Notes: generated from the letters alone by a model not told the origin. A stretch of 64,000 bases of DNA from JBPCNH01 sp051001455 (GCA_051001455.1 JBPCNH010000023.1:1-64000); one strand, 5' to 3'; numbered from the stretch's first letter, positions 48,586-58,505 are shown. Made by a program: numbers and translations.

Positions 48586-50513
48586 CGGGGCATAGGACCG
48601 GGTGGTGGGACCTCGTGGCTCAGCGAGAGTTGGATGCCTGCCTGCTTGCTGCGTTCCTGGAACACCTTCACGATCTCCTTGTGGACCTCGGTCGGCGGCC
48701 GCGACGCGTCCACGATCGCGAACCTGTCCGGGTAGCGCTCGGCGATCTGAACGTATGCATCGGCGACCCGCTCGTGGAACCCGGCCTCCTCTCGCTCGAT
48801 CCGATCGTGGCTCCCGTCCAGTCGGTCCATCCCCGTCTCGACATCGACCTTCAGATAGAAGACGAGGTCGGGCAACAAACCGGATGTAGCCCACTGGCTG
48901 ATCTCGGCGATCTTCTCGATCCCCAGATCGCGCCCAAGACCCTGATAGGCGAGTGACGAGTCGATGAAGCGATCGGAGACGACCACCTTGCCTTCGTTTA
49001 GTGCGGGGCGTATGACCTCTGCCACGTGCTGGGCGCGGTCTGCGGCATAGAGAAGGGCCTCGGTGCGGGCATCCATGTCGGCTGAAGAAGGATCGAGCAG
49101 CACGGCCCGTATCCGCTCGCCGATGGCCGTTCCTCCCGGCTCCCGCGTCGCGAGCACCGCGTCGCCCCGCGCTTCGAGCCATGTCACGAAAGCAGAGATC
49201 TGAGTGCTCTTACCAGCGCCTTCGCCGCCCTCGAAAGCAACGAAGTAACCGGACCGCGCGGTTGTGCCCGCCCCGTTCCAGCGTTCTTTGATCGCGCGCA
49301 TCGACAGGAATCCGCCGCCGATCGCGAACAGCCCTGCCAGCATCAAAGTGGAGCGGGTGCCCGGCATGTAGAAGTCAAACGTCGCGATACGCACCATGTA
49401 GTTCCCGATCGCTCCCGCTATCAGCGGGAAGAGGCCTAACCCCAGCAGCGTGCCGATCCGGATGGCCGTGTAAGCCGCGCTGAAGGTCCTGCCGCGCAGC
49501 TCATCCTCGGTGTTCTCGTGCATCAAGGAATAACCGGCCGAATACGCAGCCCCACCGAAGAACCCGAGGGCGCTGGCGATGGGGATGGCCGCGTCGAGAC
49601 TGCTCATGGCGGCGAGAGCTATCAGTCCACCACCCAGCAACAGGATGGAAGACGAGAACAGAACGTCTTTCTGCATCCGTTTCGCGATCTGCCCGACCGC
49701 CAGTAGTCCGATGATCATGCCGGTCGCCAGGAATCCGACCAGGAAGACGAACCCGCGGTCGTCGGAGCCTAAAACGTCGTGAGCGAACCCAACGCCCAAA
49801 GAGAAGACGCCACCGGCGGCGGTGAAGGTGAACGCGATGCCGATGATCCAGGGCCGGACCTTCTTGTGCTGCACGACGAAACGCAGACCTTCGACGAGAT
49901 CTCGCCACACGTCGGCGAGCTCGAACTTCCCGCCCCGGTGCCTAGAGCTCGGGATGCTCAACGTAGCGATCATCACCGCCGAGAAAACGAAGGTCCCAGA
50001 ATCGAGCCACAACGCCAGAGCCTCAGGGGTTTCGGCCAACCCCGACAGGGCCGGGACCCTGGCGGCCACGAAGACGCTGAGGGTGGCCAACAACGCATAC
50101 ACAACCGAAGCGACAGGCCACGGACCGTAGACGCCGAGCAGCGAGAGCGAGTTGGCATGGGTGAGGTGGTGGGTGGGCACCAGGTGTGGGAGTGACGCGT
50201 CCTTCGCCGGCCCCCAGATCAACGTCAAGCTCTCGAGAGCGGCCGACGCGAAGAGGAGGTAGATCAGGTTCGGGAACAGCGGCAGAGAGAAGATGATGAC
50301 CGCCCTGATGACGTCGGCGATGACCATCGTCCGCCTCCGGTCCCAGCGGTCGGCTATCACGCCGGCGAGCGGTCCGACGAAGAATCCGGGTAAGACCCTT
50401 GCGGTCATGACGACGCCGACGCCGGTGGGGCCGCCGATCCTCTCGGCCAGAACGATGATGGCCAACACGCCGATCCAGTCCCCGAGGCTCGAGACCATCT
50501 GAGCGAAGAACAA
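48582..50513 (-). CDS. tmk: MFS transporter-thymidylate kinase fusion
   Basis: Residues 1-420 form an MFS_3-like membrane domain; residues 430-643 are a complete dTMP kinase with FEGGEGAGKSTQ, ATREPGGTAIGERIR, DRFIDSSLAYQGLGR and a lid. Such fusions are known in Actinomycetota. Kinase activity makes dTDP; the membrane domain's cargo is unknown. The given TTG start cuts into the conserved MFS N-terminus: the frame extends upstream through LLKNRNFRRL with no ATG, GTG or TTG. An ATC at 50618 with GGGGAGG 4 nt upstream is the best candidate start. It is coupled to holB by a 4-nt overlap. Confidence 0.88.
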   Translation of the reverse strand: MFFAQMVSSLGDWIGVLAIIVLAERIGGPTGVGVVMTARVLPGFFVGPLAGVIADRWDRRRTMVIADVIRAVIIFSLPLFPNLIYLLFASAALESLTLIWGPAKDASLPHLVPTHHLTHANSLSLLGVYGPWPVASVVYALLATLSVFVAARVPALSGLAETPEALALWLDSGTFVFSAVMIATLSIPSSRHRGGKFELADVWRDLVEGLRFVVQHKKVRPWIIGIAFTFTAAGGVFSLGVGFAHDVLGSDDRGFVFLVGFLATGMIIGLLAVGQIAKRMQKDVLFSSSILLLGGGLIALAAMSSLDAAIPIASALGFFGGAAYSAGYSLMHENTEDELRGRTFSAAYTAIRIGTLLGLGLFPLIAGAIGNYMVRIATFDFYMPGTRSTLMLAGLFAIGGGFLSMRAIKERWNGAGTTARSGYFVAFEGGEGAGKSTQISAFVTWLEARGDAVLATREPGGTAIGERIRAVLLDPSSADMDARTEALLYAADRAQHVAEVIRPALNEGKVVVSDRFIDSSLAYQGLGRDLGIEKIAEISQWATSGLLPDLVFYLKVDVETGMDRLDGSHDRIEREEAGFHERVADAYVQIAERYPDRFAIVDASRPPTEVHKEIVKVFQERSKQAGIQLSLSHEVPPPGPMPR

Positions 50514-50686
50514 CCGCCTGAAATTGCGGTTCTTGAGCAGGATGGCGTAGGTGACCTGCTCGTCGTTCGGAGCAGGCAGGACGGTGAGGTCCGGGCGGTG
50601 CTGCGGAGCTTGTTGGATGAGGCCTCCCCGTCGACGGTGTCGGGACCATCCTAGTAAGGCGGGGAACGGGACGTAAGGACCGGTTT

Positions 50687-53383
50687 CTAGTCTTCTGCCG
50701 GCCTGGTCCGCTTGGCAGCCGTTTTCTTGGCCGCGGTCTTCTTCTTGGCGGTCTTCTTCTTGGCCGTCTTCTTGGACGATCTCTTGCGGGTCGTCTTCTT
50801 CCGCTTCTTCGGAGGGCCTGCCGCTCGCTTCTCGGCGAGCATCTCAGAGGCCTTCTCGAGGGTGATGGACTCGGGAGTGAGTCCCCGAGGAACGGATGCG
50901 TTGTATTCGCCGTCGGTGACGTAGGGACCGAAGCGCCCGTCCTTGATCACCAACGGGAGCTTCGTCTCGGGATCTGTCCCCAATTCCTTCAGCGGAGGGG
51001 CGGCGCCCCTCCGACCTCGCTGCTTGGGCTGCGCAAGCAGAGCCAAGGCTTCCTCGAGGGTGATGGTGAAGATCTGCTCCTCGCTGGTCAGGGAACGGGT
51101 ATCGCTCCCCTTCTTGATGTACGGCCCGTAACGGCCGTTCAGGGCCTCGATCGGCTCACCAACGTCCGGATGCTTACCGATCTCGCGCGGGATCGTCAGC
51201 AGTTTGAGCGCATCCTCGAGAGTCACCGAAGTGATGTCCATCGACTTGAACAGCGAAGCGGTGCGGGGCTTGTCCTTGGACCCTTCCTCGATCTCGCCTA
51301 GTTGCACGTACGGCCCGTAACGTCCCGACTTCACGATCACATCGAGACCGGTCTCGGGGTCCTTGCCGAGGGTCCGGTCTTCGCTCGGGGCTTCGAGCAA
51401 CTCGGTAGCACGCTCTATCGACAACTCGTCGGGCGCGACGTCCTCTGGTATCGAGGCGCGATCCTCATCACGCTGCAGGTATGGGCCGTAGCGACCCACA
51501 CGGATGACGATCTCGCGACCCTGGTCGTCCTTGCCGAGCGGTATCGAGTTGACCGCGCGCGCGTCGATGTCTTCCAGACGCTCGGCCACCATCCGTTTCA
51601 AACCGGACTGCCCGTTCCCAAAGTAGAACTTGCTCAGCCACGGGATGGCTTCCTTGTCGCCTGCTGCGATGTCGTCGAGGTCATCCTCCATGCGCGCCGT
51701 GAAGTCGTAATCGACCAGACGCTCGAAGTTGTCTTTGAGGAGGTTCACCACTGCGAAGGCGACGAAAGAAGGGACCAGAGCCGAACCCTTCTTCCACACG
51801 TATCCACGGTTCTGGATCGTGCCGATGATGCTCGCGTAGGTAGAAGGCCGGCCGACGCCGAGGTCCTCGAGCTTCTTGACGAGACTGGCTTCCGTATAAC
51901 GCGCCGGCGGTTGTGTCTCGTGCCCCTTCGCCTCCATCCCTGAGGAAGTGACGGTCGCTCCTTCAGCCAGACGAGGCAAGTGCACCTCCCTGTCCTCGAG
52001 CACGGCATCGGGATCGTCCGTTCCTTCCACATAGGCCCGCAGGAATCCGGGGAACGTGATCACCTTCCCCGAGGCAGCGAACTCTGCATCCTCTCCGGAA
52101 GTCGCGGACGCACCCAGCCGGATGGAGACGCTCTGACCGCGCGCGTCTGCCATCTGGGAGGCAACCGTGCGTTTCCAGATCAGGTCGTAAAGGCGCTGTT
52201 CGTCGGCGTTCAGCTCGCGGGCGACGTCGGCCGGCTTCCGGAAGCGATCGCCCGCCGGCCGGACCGCTTCGTGTGCTTCCTGGGCATTCTTCACCTTTCC
52301 CTTGTAGCGGCGAGGTTGGTCCGGGACGTAGTCGGCGCCGTAGAGCTCGCGTGCTTGACGGCGCGCCGCGTCGAGAGCTGTTGCCGAGAGCGTGATGCTG
52401 TCGGTTCGCATATAGGTGATGTAACCGTTCTCGTATAAGCGCTGCGCCACCTGCATCGTTCGCTGAGAAGAAAAGCGCAGTTTGCGGCCGGCCTCTTGCT
52501 GCAACGTAGACGTGATGAAGGGCGGCGCCGGAGATCTCTTATAGGGACTCTCTTTGACGGAACGGACTGCGAAGGAAGCATCGTCCAGAGCGTCTGCCAG
52601 CGCAGCAGCGCGGGCCCCGTCCAGGACCACCACGTCGGAACCTTTGAGATGGCCGGAGTCGTTGAAGTCCTTACCGGTCGCCAGGCGCTTGCCGTCAAGT
52701 GTCACGAGCGTGGCCGTGAACCGCCTGGTGTCTCCGGCCTCTTGACCCGCATCGAAGTTGCCCTCGATATCCCAATAGCCCGCGGGAGTGAATCGCATCC
52801 GCTCGAGCTCTCTCTCGACGATGATCCGCGTAGCGACAGACTGGACACGGCCTGCGGACAATCGGGGAAGGACCTTGCGCCACAGGACGGGAGAGACCTC
52901 GTAGCCGTACAACCGATCGAGGATGCGGCGCGCTTCTTGAGCATCGACCAACCGGCGATCGAGCTCTCTCGGGTTCTCGGCGGCTCTCATCACGGCCTCT
53001 TTCGTGATCTCGTGGAAGACCATCCGCTTGACGGGGATCGTCGGCGCCAGGACCTCGAGGAGGTGCCACGCGATCGACTCTCCCTCACGGTCCTCGTCCG
53101 TCGCGAGGTACAGCTGATCCGCGTTCTTCATCAGGTCTTTGAGGCGCTTGACCTGTTGCTTCTTCTTCGAGGACACGACGTAAAGCGGCTTGAAGTCGTT
53201 GTCTACGTCGACGCCCAGACGAGCCCATGCCTCTCCCTTATAAGCGGCAGGGATCTCGGTCGCGTTCCCCGGCAGGTCGCGGATATGCCCGATCGAAGAC
53301 TCGACCAAGAACTCGCGGCCGAGTATGCCGGCGATGGTCTTGGCCTTCGCCGGCGACTCGACGATCACAAGTGCTTTACCCAT
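50687..53383 (-). CDS. topA: DNA topoisomerase I (type IA)
   Basis: An 898-residue enzyme relaxing negative supercoils. The TOPRIM domain starts LVIVESPAKAKTIAGIL, with an acidic DEDREGE motif; the active-site Tyr is in GYITYMRTDS. The C-terminal part has at least four GR(Y/F)GPY repeats (TopA_C modules) and ends in a Lys/Ala/Thr-rich tail (50705-50830) typical of actinobacterial TopA. It lacks tetracysteine zinc fingers, also typical. Confidence 0.96.
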   Translation of the reverse strand: MGKALVIVESPAKAKTIAGILGREFLVESSIGHIRDLPGNATEIPAAYKGEAWARLGVDVDNDFKPLYVVSSKKKQQVKRLKDLMKNADQLYLATDEDREGESIAWHLLEVLAPTIPVKRMVFHEITKEAVMRAAENPRELDRRLVDAQEARRILDRLYGYEVSPVLWRKVLPRLSAGRVQSVATRIIVERELERMRFTPAGYWDIEGNFDAGQEAGDTRRFTATLVTLDGKRLATGKDFNDSGHLKGSDVVVLDGARAAALADALDDASFAVRSVKESPYKRSPAPPFITSTLQQEAGRKLRFSSQRTMQVAQRLYENGYITYMRTDSITLSATALDAARRQARELYGADYVPDQPRRYKGKVKNAQEAHEAVRPAGDRFRKPADVARELNADEQRLYDLIWKRTVASQMADARGQSVSIRLGASATSGEDAEFAASGKVITFPGFLRAYVEGTDDPDAVLEDREVHLPRLAEGATVTSSGMEAKGHETQPPARYTEASLVKKLEDLGVGRPSTYASIIGTIQNRGYVWKKGSALVPSFVAFAVVNLLKDNFERLVDYDFTARMEDDLDDIAAGDKEAIPWLSKFYFGNGQSGLKRMVAERLEDIDARAVNSIPLGKDDQGREIVIRVGRYGPYLQRDEDRASIPEDVAPDELSIERATELLEAPSEDRTLGKDPETGLDVIVKSGRYGPYVQLGEIEEGSKDKPRTASLFKSMDITSVTLEDALKLLTIPREIGKHPDVGEPIEALNGRYGPYIKKGSDTRSLTSEEQIFTITLEEALALLAQPKQRGRRGAAPPLKELGTDPETKLPLVIKDGRFGPYVTDGEYNASVPRGLTPESITLEKASEMLAEKRAAGPPKKRKKTTRKRSSKKTAKKKTAKKKTAAKKTAAKRTRPAED

Positions 53384-53467
53384 GTAACTCCTCTATCGGG
53401 AACGTCCGTGGTCTATAAGCATCGGCCAATAACTATGCCGAGGGTATGGGACGGGAGAGCCAGCCAC

Positions 53468-54031
53468 TCAGACTAGGTCGATTTCCGGGGCAATCTCTTG
53501 GATCCCGGTGATCGAAACGGCGATGAAATCGTCCATCGGAACACCGATCCCCTCCTCGACATTCCGGATCTCATCGCGCTCCACACCCGGAGCGAAGCTC
53601 TTCTCCTTGAGCTTCTTCTTCACCGAACTGACCTTCATCCCCTGAGCCTTTTCCGGACGAACCAGAGCGCACGCCACCAGTAAGCCGGCCACCGCATCGG
53701 CGTGAACGATCGCTTTCGCCAGCAGGTCGGTGCGGTATTCCTCGAACCGGTGGGCGAGGATCGCATTTAGAACGCCCTCGTCTTGGAAACCTTCTGCCTT
53801 CAGCCACTCGACCGTGAGGTGAGCGTGGTGGCCGAGGTCCCCATCCTCAGAAGCCGTGACATCGTAGTCGAGGTCGTGGAAGAGGCCCGTCCATCCCCAC
53901 CGGTCCTCGTCTTCTCCGAGATGACGGGCGAGTGACCGCATCACCCCTTCGACCGAGATGAGATGCCGGTAGGTGATCTCTTTGGTCGTGTACTCGCGCA
54001 CCAACTCGAGCGCAGCGGCTCTATCCATCAC
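53468..54031 (-). CDS. HD-domain hydrolase-like protein
   Basis: A 187-residue protein with an HD-type metal site: RHLISVEGVM, GLFHDLDYD, GHHAHLTVEWL and HADAVAGLL. It resembles the HDIG-like phosphohydrolases related to tRNA or nucleotide metabolism. The substrate is unknown. It overlaps the downstream-facing trkA gene by 4 nt, so it belongs to the same transcript as the two RCK regulators. Confidence 0.82.
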   Translation of the reverse strand: MMDRAAALELVREYTTKEITYRHLISVEGVMRSLARHLGEDEDRWGWTGLFHDLDYDVTASEDGDLGHHAHLTVEWLKAEGFQDEGVLNAILAHRFEEYRTDLLAKAIVHADAVAGLLVACALVRPEKAQGMKVSSVKKKLKEKSFAPGVERDEIRNVEEGIGVPMDDFIAVSITGIQEIAPEIDLV

Positions 54032-54705
54032 TCACCGATCAACGCGCGCTGAAGGTCCTGTTCACCCTGGGAAGTAGCGAGCGCGAGAACCTCGTCCCCG
54101 GCGTGCAGTGGCGTCTCCGGCTTGGGAGTGATCACATGCCGGTCACGCACGATGGCCACCAGCGTGGAATCTGCCGGGATATCGAGCTCTGCGATCGTCT
54201 TGCCTTGCGCCGGTGAGTCCTCGGCGAGCGTGACCTCCAGCAGAGTCACTTTTCCTTGTTCGAGTTGCAGCAACCGGACGAGGTCCCCTACCGAGACGGC
54301 TTCTTCGACGAGAGAGGTCAAGAGATGAGGGGTCGACACAGAAACGTCTACTCCCCACGTCTCATTGAAGAGCCAATCGTTGTCGGGGTAGTTGACCCGT
54401 GCGACCACCCGAGGAACGGCGAACTCCTGCTTCGCAAGGAGGGAGATGACGAGGTTGTCCTCGTCGTCACCGGTGGCTGCAACCATGACGTCGCAGGAGG
54501 ACAGCACCGCGGCATCGAGGACATCTAATTCACACGCATCACCGCCGATCCAGTTGGCGTCGATCGTGTCCTTGAGAGCGCGCAGCTTGCCCTTGTCCTC
54601 TTCGATGAGCACGATCTCGTGACCCTTGGAGACGAGATCTCGAGCTACGTAGCGACCGACCTTCCCGGCTCCGGCGACGGCGATGCGGATCCTCTTACTA
54701 GTCAT
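54028..54705 (-). CDS. TrkA-type RCK potassium regulator (second copy)
   Basis: A 225-residue protein with an RCK_N Rossmann domain (VAGAGKVGRYVARDLVSKGH; ATGDDEDNLVISLLA) and an RCK_C domain (AELDIPADSTLVAIVRDR). TrkA proteins bind NAD(H)/ATP and gate potassium transporters. It overlaps its paralogue by 4 nt. A KimA-like permease lies divergently across an OB-fold gene and may be the partner. Confidence 0.9.
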   Translation of the reverse strand: MTSKRIRIAVAGAGKVGRYVARDLVSKGHEIVLIEEDKGKLRALKDTIDANWIGGDACELDVLDAAVLSSCDVMVAATGDDEDNLVISLLAKQEFAVPRVVARVNYPDNDWLFNETWGVDVSVSTPHLLTSLVEEAVSVGDLVRLLQLEQGKVTLLEVTLAEDSPAQGKTIAELDIPADSTLVAIVRDRHVITPKPETPLHAGDEVLALATSQGEQDLQRALIGE

Positions 54706-55364
54706 TCCGGTCGCCCTACTTTCTTCAGCTCCTCGGTGAGGTTCGCGGCCGCCGCTCGCACGGAGGATACATAGAGGATGTCGCCGTCCTGCACAGCCAG
54801 ATCTTTGTCGGGGATCCTCGGCACACCGAACCGGCTCAACGCGACCACGCGGCGCAGACCTTCCAGATCCATGTCTATTACCTTCTTCCCGACGAGCTCC
54901 GGGGTGGCGGGCACCGATGTGATCACTACCTCGCCGTTGTCCACCGTGTAAGCAACAGGCACGTCATCGGGGAGCAAAAACCGCAGGATCTGGTCCGTCG
55001 TCCACCGGACCGTAGCTACCGTCTGGATCCCGAGGCGTTGATAGATCTGAGCTCGACGCGGATCGTAGATCCGGGCGACCACATACGGAACCCGGTAATG
55101 CTCTTTCGCCACGCGCGCCGACACGATGTTCGAGTTGTCGCCGCTCGTGACTGAGGTGAACGCGTTGGCTTCTTCGATACCGGCTTCAGAGAGAACGGTC
55201 CGATCGAAGGCGAAGCCGACGATCCGTTTTCCACCGAATCCCGGCTTCAAGCGCTCGAAAGCAGACTCCTCGCGGTCGATGACCACGACGGAGTGGCCCA
55301 GCCGCTCGAGGTTCGACGCCAGCTCGGACCCCACCCGACCGCAGCCGCCGATGATCACATGCAC
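54702..55364 (-). CDS. TrkA-type RCK potassium regulator (first copy)
   Basis: A 220-residue paralogue of the neighbour: RCK_N with IGGCGRVGSELASNLERLGH and VTSGDNSNIVSARVA, RCK_C with VIDMDLEGLRRVVALSRFG and VQDGDILYVSSV. Two separate RCK subunits usually form a heteromeric ring. It is divergent from the OB-fold gene with only 26 bp between starts. Confidence 0.9.
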   Translation of the reverse strand: MHVIIGGCGRVGSELASNLERLGHSVVVIDREESAFERLKPGFGGKRIVGFAFDRTVLSEAGIEEANAFTSVTSGDNSNIVSARVAKEHYRVPYVVARIYDPRRAQIYQRLGIQTVATVRWTTDQILRFLLPDDVPVAYTVDNGEVVITSVPATPELVGKKVIDMDLEGLRRVVALSRFGVPRIPDKDLAVQDGDILYVSSVRAAAANLTEELKKVGRPE

Positions 55365-55390
55365 TCTCTACGCCACTCCTTAGTCATTCC

Positions 55391-55801
55391 ATGCCGAGCT
55401 ACCGGATACTGCCATACTTCCCAATCGTGACTCGGGTCAAGAAGGTAGGTACGGGGATCACCCGATCCCCCGAGGACATCAGAGCTGAGAATCTCCGGGA
55501 TTGGGCGGAGACCATCCCCGGGACGACGCGCATCTCCCAGATCCGGCCGCGTGAGCGATCCAAGGTCGTCGGAGTCATCGACAAGATACGCATCGACCCT
55601 CGCGAAGGCAGCACGTCCATCGAAGCAACCTTCTCGGACGGCACAGGTCAGATGGTGGCGAAGTGGTTACGCGGGAAGGTCGAAGGCATCAGATTGGGCA
55701 GAGGCCTGATCGTCACCGGCGCTATCGGAGGGACCTCGGAGGAGGGGTTCTCGATCCTCAATCCTGAGTATGACCTGATCGACGGGCCCCACCATGGTTA
55801 A
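55391..55801 (+). CDS. OB-fold nucleic-acid-binding-like protein
   Basis: A 136-residue protein. The core (RSKVVGVIDKIRIDPREG, ATFSDGTGQMVAKWLRG, GRGLIVTGAIGG) is a predicted OB fold of the tRNA-anticodon/RecG-like type. Similar genes lie beside trkA and APC-permease genes in other Actinomycetota. ATG 55391 or GTG 55427 may be the start. Ligand unknown. Confidence 0.8.
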   Translation: MPSYRILPYFPIVTRVKKVGTGITRSPEDIRAENLRDWAETIPGTTRISQIRPRERSKVVGVIDKIRIDPREGSTSIEATFSDGTGQMVAKWLRGKVEGIRLGRGLIVTGAIGGTSEEGFSILNPEYDLIDGPHHG

Positions 55802-55814
55802 GGCGCGGTGACGC

Positions 55815-58085
55815 GTGCCTAAGATCCAACAGGCAGTCAAGCGGATCTTCCTCGGCCGCCCGATGAGCTCAGGGGAACTCGAACACACACTGCTACCCAA
55901 GAAGATCGCCTTGCCGGTCTTCTCCTCGGACCCACTCTCCTCCAATGCCTACGCGACGCAGGAAGCGCTGATCGTTCTGGCGGCCGCGGGCGCCGTTGGG
56001 ATGTCGCTCATCCTGCCCATCGCGCTCGCAGTAGCCGGCCTTCTGTGGATCGTCGTCACCTCGTACCGGCAGACGGTACGCGCGTATCCCGCGGGCGGCG
56101 GTGCATACAGGGTGTCGCGCGAGAACCTCGGTACCAAGGCCGGGCTGTTCGCCGGATCAGCTTTACTGATCGACTACTGCATGACCGTAGCCGTGTCTAT
56201 AACCGCCGGTGTCGAGGCGCTCAGCTCTCTCTCTGAAGGTCTCTACGAGCACAGGGTCCCACTCGCGTTGTCCTTCGTAGTCCTGGTCACGATCGTGAAC
56301 CTCCGGGGAGCCAAAGAATCGGGGACCCTCTTCGCGATCCCCACATACGGGTTCGTCATCTCGATCTATCTGATGATCGGAACGGGGCTGGTGAAGTGCC
56401 TCGGCGGATGCCCGCAGGCCGAAACGGCTACTCAACATCTGGAAGTCACCGCGACGCTGTCCTTCTTCCTGATCCTGAGGGCCTTCGCTGCCGGAACCAC
56501 GGCGCTCACCGGGGTTGAGGCGATCGCCGACGGTGTACCCGCCTTCCGCTATCCCCAGTCGAAGAACGCAGCCATGACCCTGACGATCATGGCCACGCTC
56601 TCCTCCACGATGTTCATCGGCATCTCGTGGCTGGCGGATCACACCAACGTCGTCTATCTGGAGGACGCAGAGGGCCAACGCTCGGTACTGGCACAGGTAG
56701 CCGACACGGTATTCAACGGAGGCCCGATGTTCCTCGTCATCCAGCTGATGTCGGCAGCGATTCTCATCCTGGCGGCGAACACCGCCTATCAGGACTTCCC
56801 GCGCCTCGCATCGATCCTGGCTACCGACCGTTTCCTGCCCGGACAGTTCCGCAACCGCGGCGACAGACTCGTCTTCTCGAACGGGGTCATCATCCTCGCG
56901 ATCGCCGCCTCTACGGTGATCTACATATTCGATGCGAACCTCACCCGGCTGATCCAGCTCTATCTAGTGGGTTGCTTCATCTCGTTCACGCTCTCGCAAT
57001 CGGGGATGTTCATAAGGACGAGGAAACTGAAAGAGCCGGGATGGCAGAGGCGCTCCACCATCAGCGGGTTCGGAGCGATAGTCACGGGAACGGTGTTGGT
57101 AGTGATCGCCGGTTCCAAGTTCACACACGGCGCGTGGATCGTGCTCACAGCCATACCTCTGCTCATGACCGCTATGCACGCGATCTACAAGCACTACAAG
57201 ACCGTGCAGGACGAGCTTGGCCATCCCGAGCGATATCCCCAGCCGCGGCGCGCCGGACAACACCACATGGTGATCTACGTCGAACAGCTGGATGCGGCCG
57301 CCGCAAGGGCCGTGGGGTACGCACGGTCGGTGCGGCCGAGCTCGATCACTGCCGTTACTCGCAACAAAACCAGAGCTGCAGCTTGGATGCGACTCGCCCC
57401 CGAGGTCCCCATCACGACGCTAGAAGGGTCGGGCAATACACCGGCCTTGTTGCGCGGCTATCTGCGCGCACGGAGAGTGGACATGAATCCCGAGGACTTT
57501 CTGACCATCCTCGTCCCGGAGATACTCCAATCAACCGGTCTCTTCGAGATCATCCGGCGTCCGCGACTGCACAATCTCAAGAGGAACCTGATCCGCGAGC
57601 CGGGTGTGCAGGTGCTGGACGTGCCGATCGTCGCAGGACAGATAGACCCGACTGCCGATGAAGCCCACGAGCCGGGGCGGAACATCGCCGTCGTACTGGT
57701 AGGGACGGTTAACAACGCGGCGCGCCAGGCCATCTACTACGCCGAGACGCTGAGACCCACCGACATCAAGGCACTCTCATTCGGGCTCGAAGCCGACCCC
57801 GAGCACGACCTCGCGTCCGAATGGGTGGACTCGGGTATCGATCATCCCCTCGAGCTGCAGGATTCGCCCTTCCGAGATATCGCGACATCCCTTACGACCT
57901 ACGTCCGCCGACTGGCCCCAGATGGAGTGAACAAGATCGTTACCGTCGTCTTACCTGAGTTCGTGGTCGAGAAGAACCGCCATCAGATCCTGCACAACCA
58001 GACAGCGTTGTTGATCAAACGGCAGATGCTCTTCGAGACCGGAGTGGTTGTAGCGAGCGTGCCGTACCACCTCTACAGCACGTAG
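55815..58085 (+). CDS. APC-family permease, KimA-like (probable K+ importer)
   Basis: A 756-residue protein with about 12 membrane helices (to about residue 450) and a C-terminal soluble domain of about 250 residues. The N-terminal part closely follows B. subtilis KimA/YdaO in SSDPLSSNAYATQEALIVL, SYRQTVRAYPAGGGAYRVS and LIDYCMTVAVSITAG. KimA imports potassium and is inhibited by c-di-AMP. With two TrkA regulators next door, a potassium role is more likely than amino-acid transport. GTG 55815. Confidence 0.85.
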   Translation: MPKIQQAVKRIFLGRPMSSGELEHTLLPKKIALPVFSSDPLSSNAYATQEALIVLAAAGAVGMSLILPIALAVAGLLWIVVTSYRQTVRAYPAGGGAYRVSRENLGTKAGLFAGSALLIDYCMTVAVSITAGVEALSSLSEGLYEHRVPLALSFVVLVTIVNLRGAKESGTLFAIPTYGFVISIYLMIGTGLVKCLGGCPQAETATQHLEVTATLSFFLILRAFAAGTTALTGVEAIADGVPAFRYPQSKNAAMTLTIMATLSSTMFIGISWLADHTNVVYLEDAEGQRSVLAQVADTVFNGGPMFLVIQLMSAAILILAANTAYQDFPRLASILATDRFLPGQFRNRGDRLVFSNGVIILAIAASTVIYIFDANLTRLIQLYLVGCFISFTLSQSGMFIRTRKLKEPGWQRRSTISGFGAIVTGTVLVVIAGSKFTHGAWIVLTAIPLLMTAMHAIYKHYKTVQDELGHPERYPQPRRAGQHHMVIYVEQLDAAAARAVGYARSVRPSSITAVTRNKTRAAAWMRLAPEVPITTLEGSGNTPALLRGYLRARRVDMNPEDFLTILVPEILQSTGLFEIIRRPRLHNLKRNLIREPGVQVLDVPIVAGQIDPTADEAHEPGRNIAVVLVGTVNNAARQAIYYAETLRPTDIKALSFGLEADPEHDLASEWVDSGIDHPLELQDSPFRDIATSLTTYVRRLAPDGVNKIVTVVLPEFVVEKNRHQILHNQTALLIKRQMLFETGVVVASVPYHLYST

Positions 58086-58108
58086 AGCACCGGCAAACAG
58101 ACCGGGCC

Positions 58109-58504
58109 CTAGATCCCTACCCTCAGCCGTGCGACGTGCCCGTCCGGTTGCTCGATGACCGAATAGTCGTCGACGAGGCTCCGGAGGAGATCTTCCGACA
58201 TGCGGACGCGAGTGGATATCCCCTGCGTGTCCTCCATGCGCTCACCGGGCGCCGGGGCGGGGGCTCCCGAGATATCGATCGTCACGACGGACTCTTCGGC
58301 GACCCAGACGACGCGTACGGGTCGCTCGTCACCTGCTTCGGCCTGAGCCATAACGGAGTTCGTGCACGCTTCCGATACTGCGATCTTCAGCTCGTCGAGT
58401 TTCTCCTCGTCGAGTTTCGCTCCGCGCGCGAGTGCAGCGAGAGCAAGACGAACGACGCCGACGAACTCGGGACGAGCGGGTATCCGGATCTCAACCGGGC
58501 GCAA
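58109..58504 (-). CDS. RsbW-like anti-sigma/serine kinase (GHKL fold)
   Basis: A protein of about 131 residues with a Bergerat N-box-like ISEACTNSV segment (KIAVSEACTNSVMAQ) and a beta-rich C-terminal part. TTG 58504 begins one base after the STAS gene stop; the longer frame would lie inside that gene. The usual G1/G2 boxes are weak, so ATP binding may be reduced. Together with the STAS protein it should form a partner-switch controlling a sigma factor or other target not in the window. Confidence 0.82.
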   Translation of the reverse strand: MRPVEIRIPARPEFVGVVRLALAALARGAKLDEEKLDELKIAVSEACTNSVMAQAEAGDERPVRVVWVAEESVVTIDISGAPAPAPGERMEDTQGISTRVRMSEDLLRSLVDDYSVIEQPDGHVARLRVGI

Positions 58505-58505
58505 A

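Noticed and set aside
48586..49182. N-terminal extension of holB
   Set aside because: Overlaps the kinase domain of tmk and is Arg-rich; ATG 48585 with ATGA overlap is standard.
50705..50830. Repetitive tract of cttcttggc-like units
   Set aside because: It encodes the Lys/Ala-rich tail of TopA, a known feature of actinobacterial TopA.
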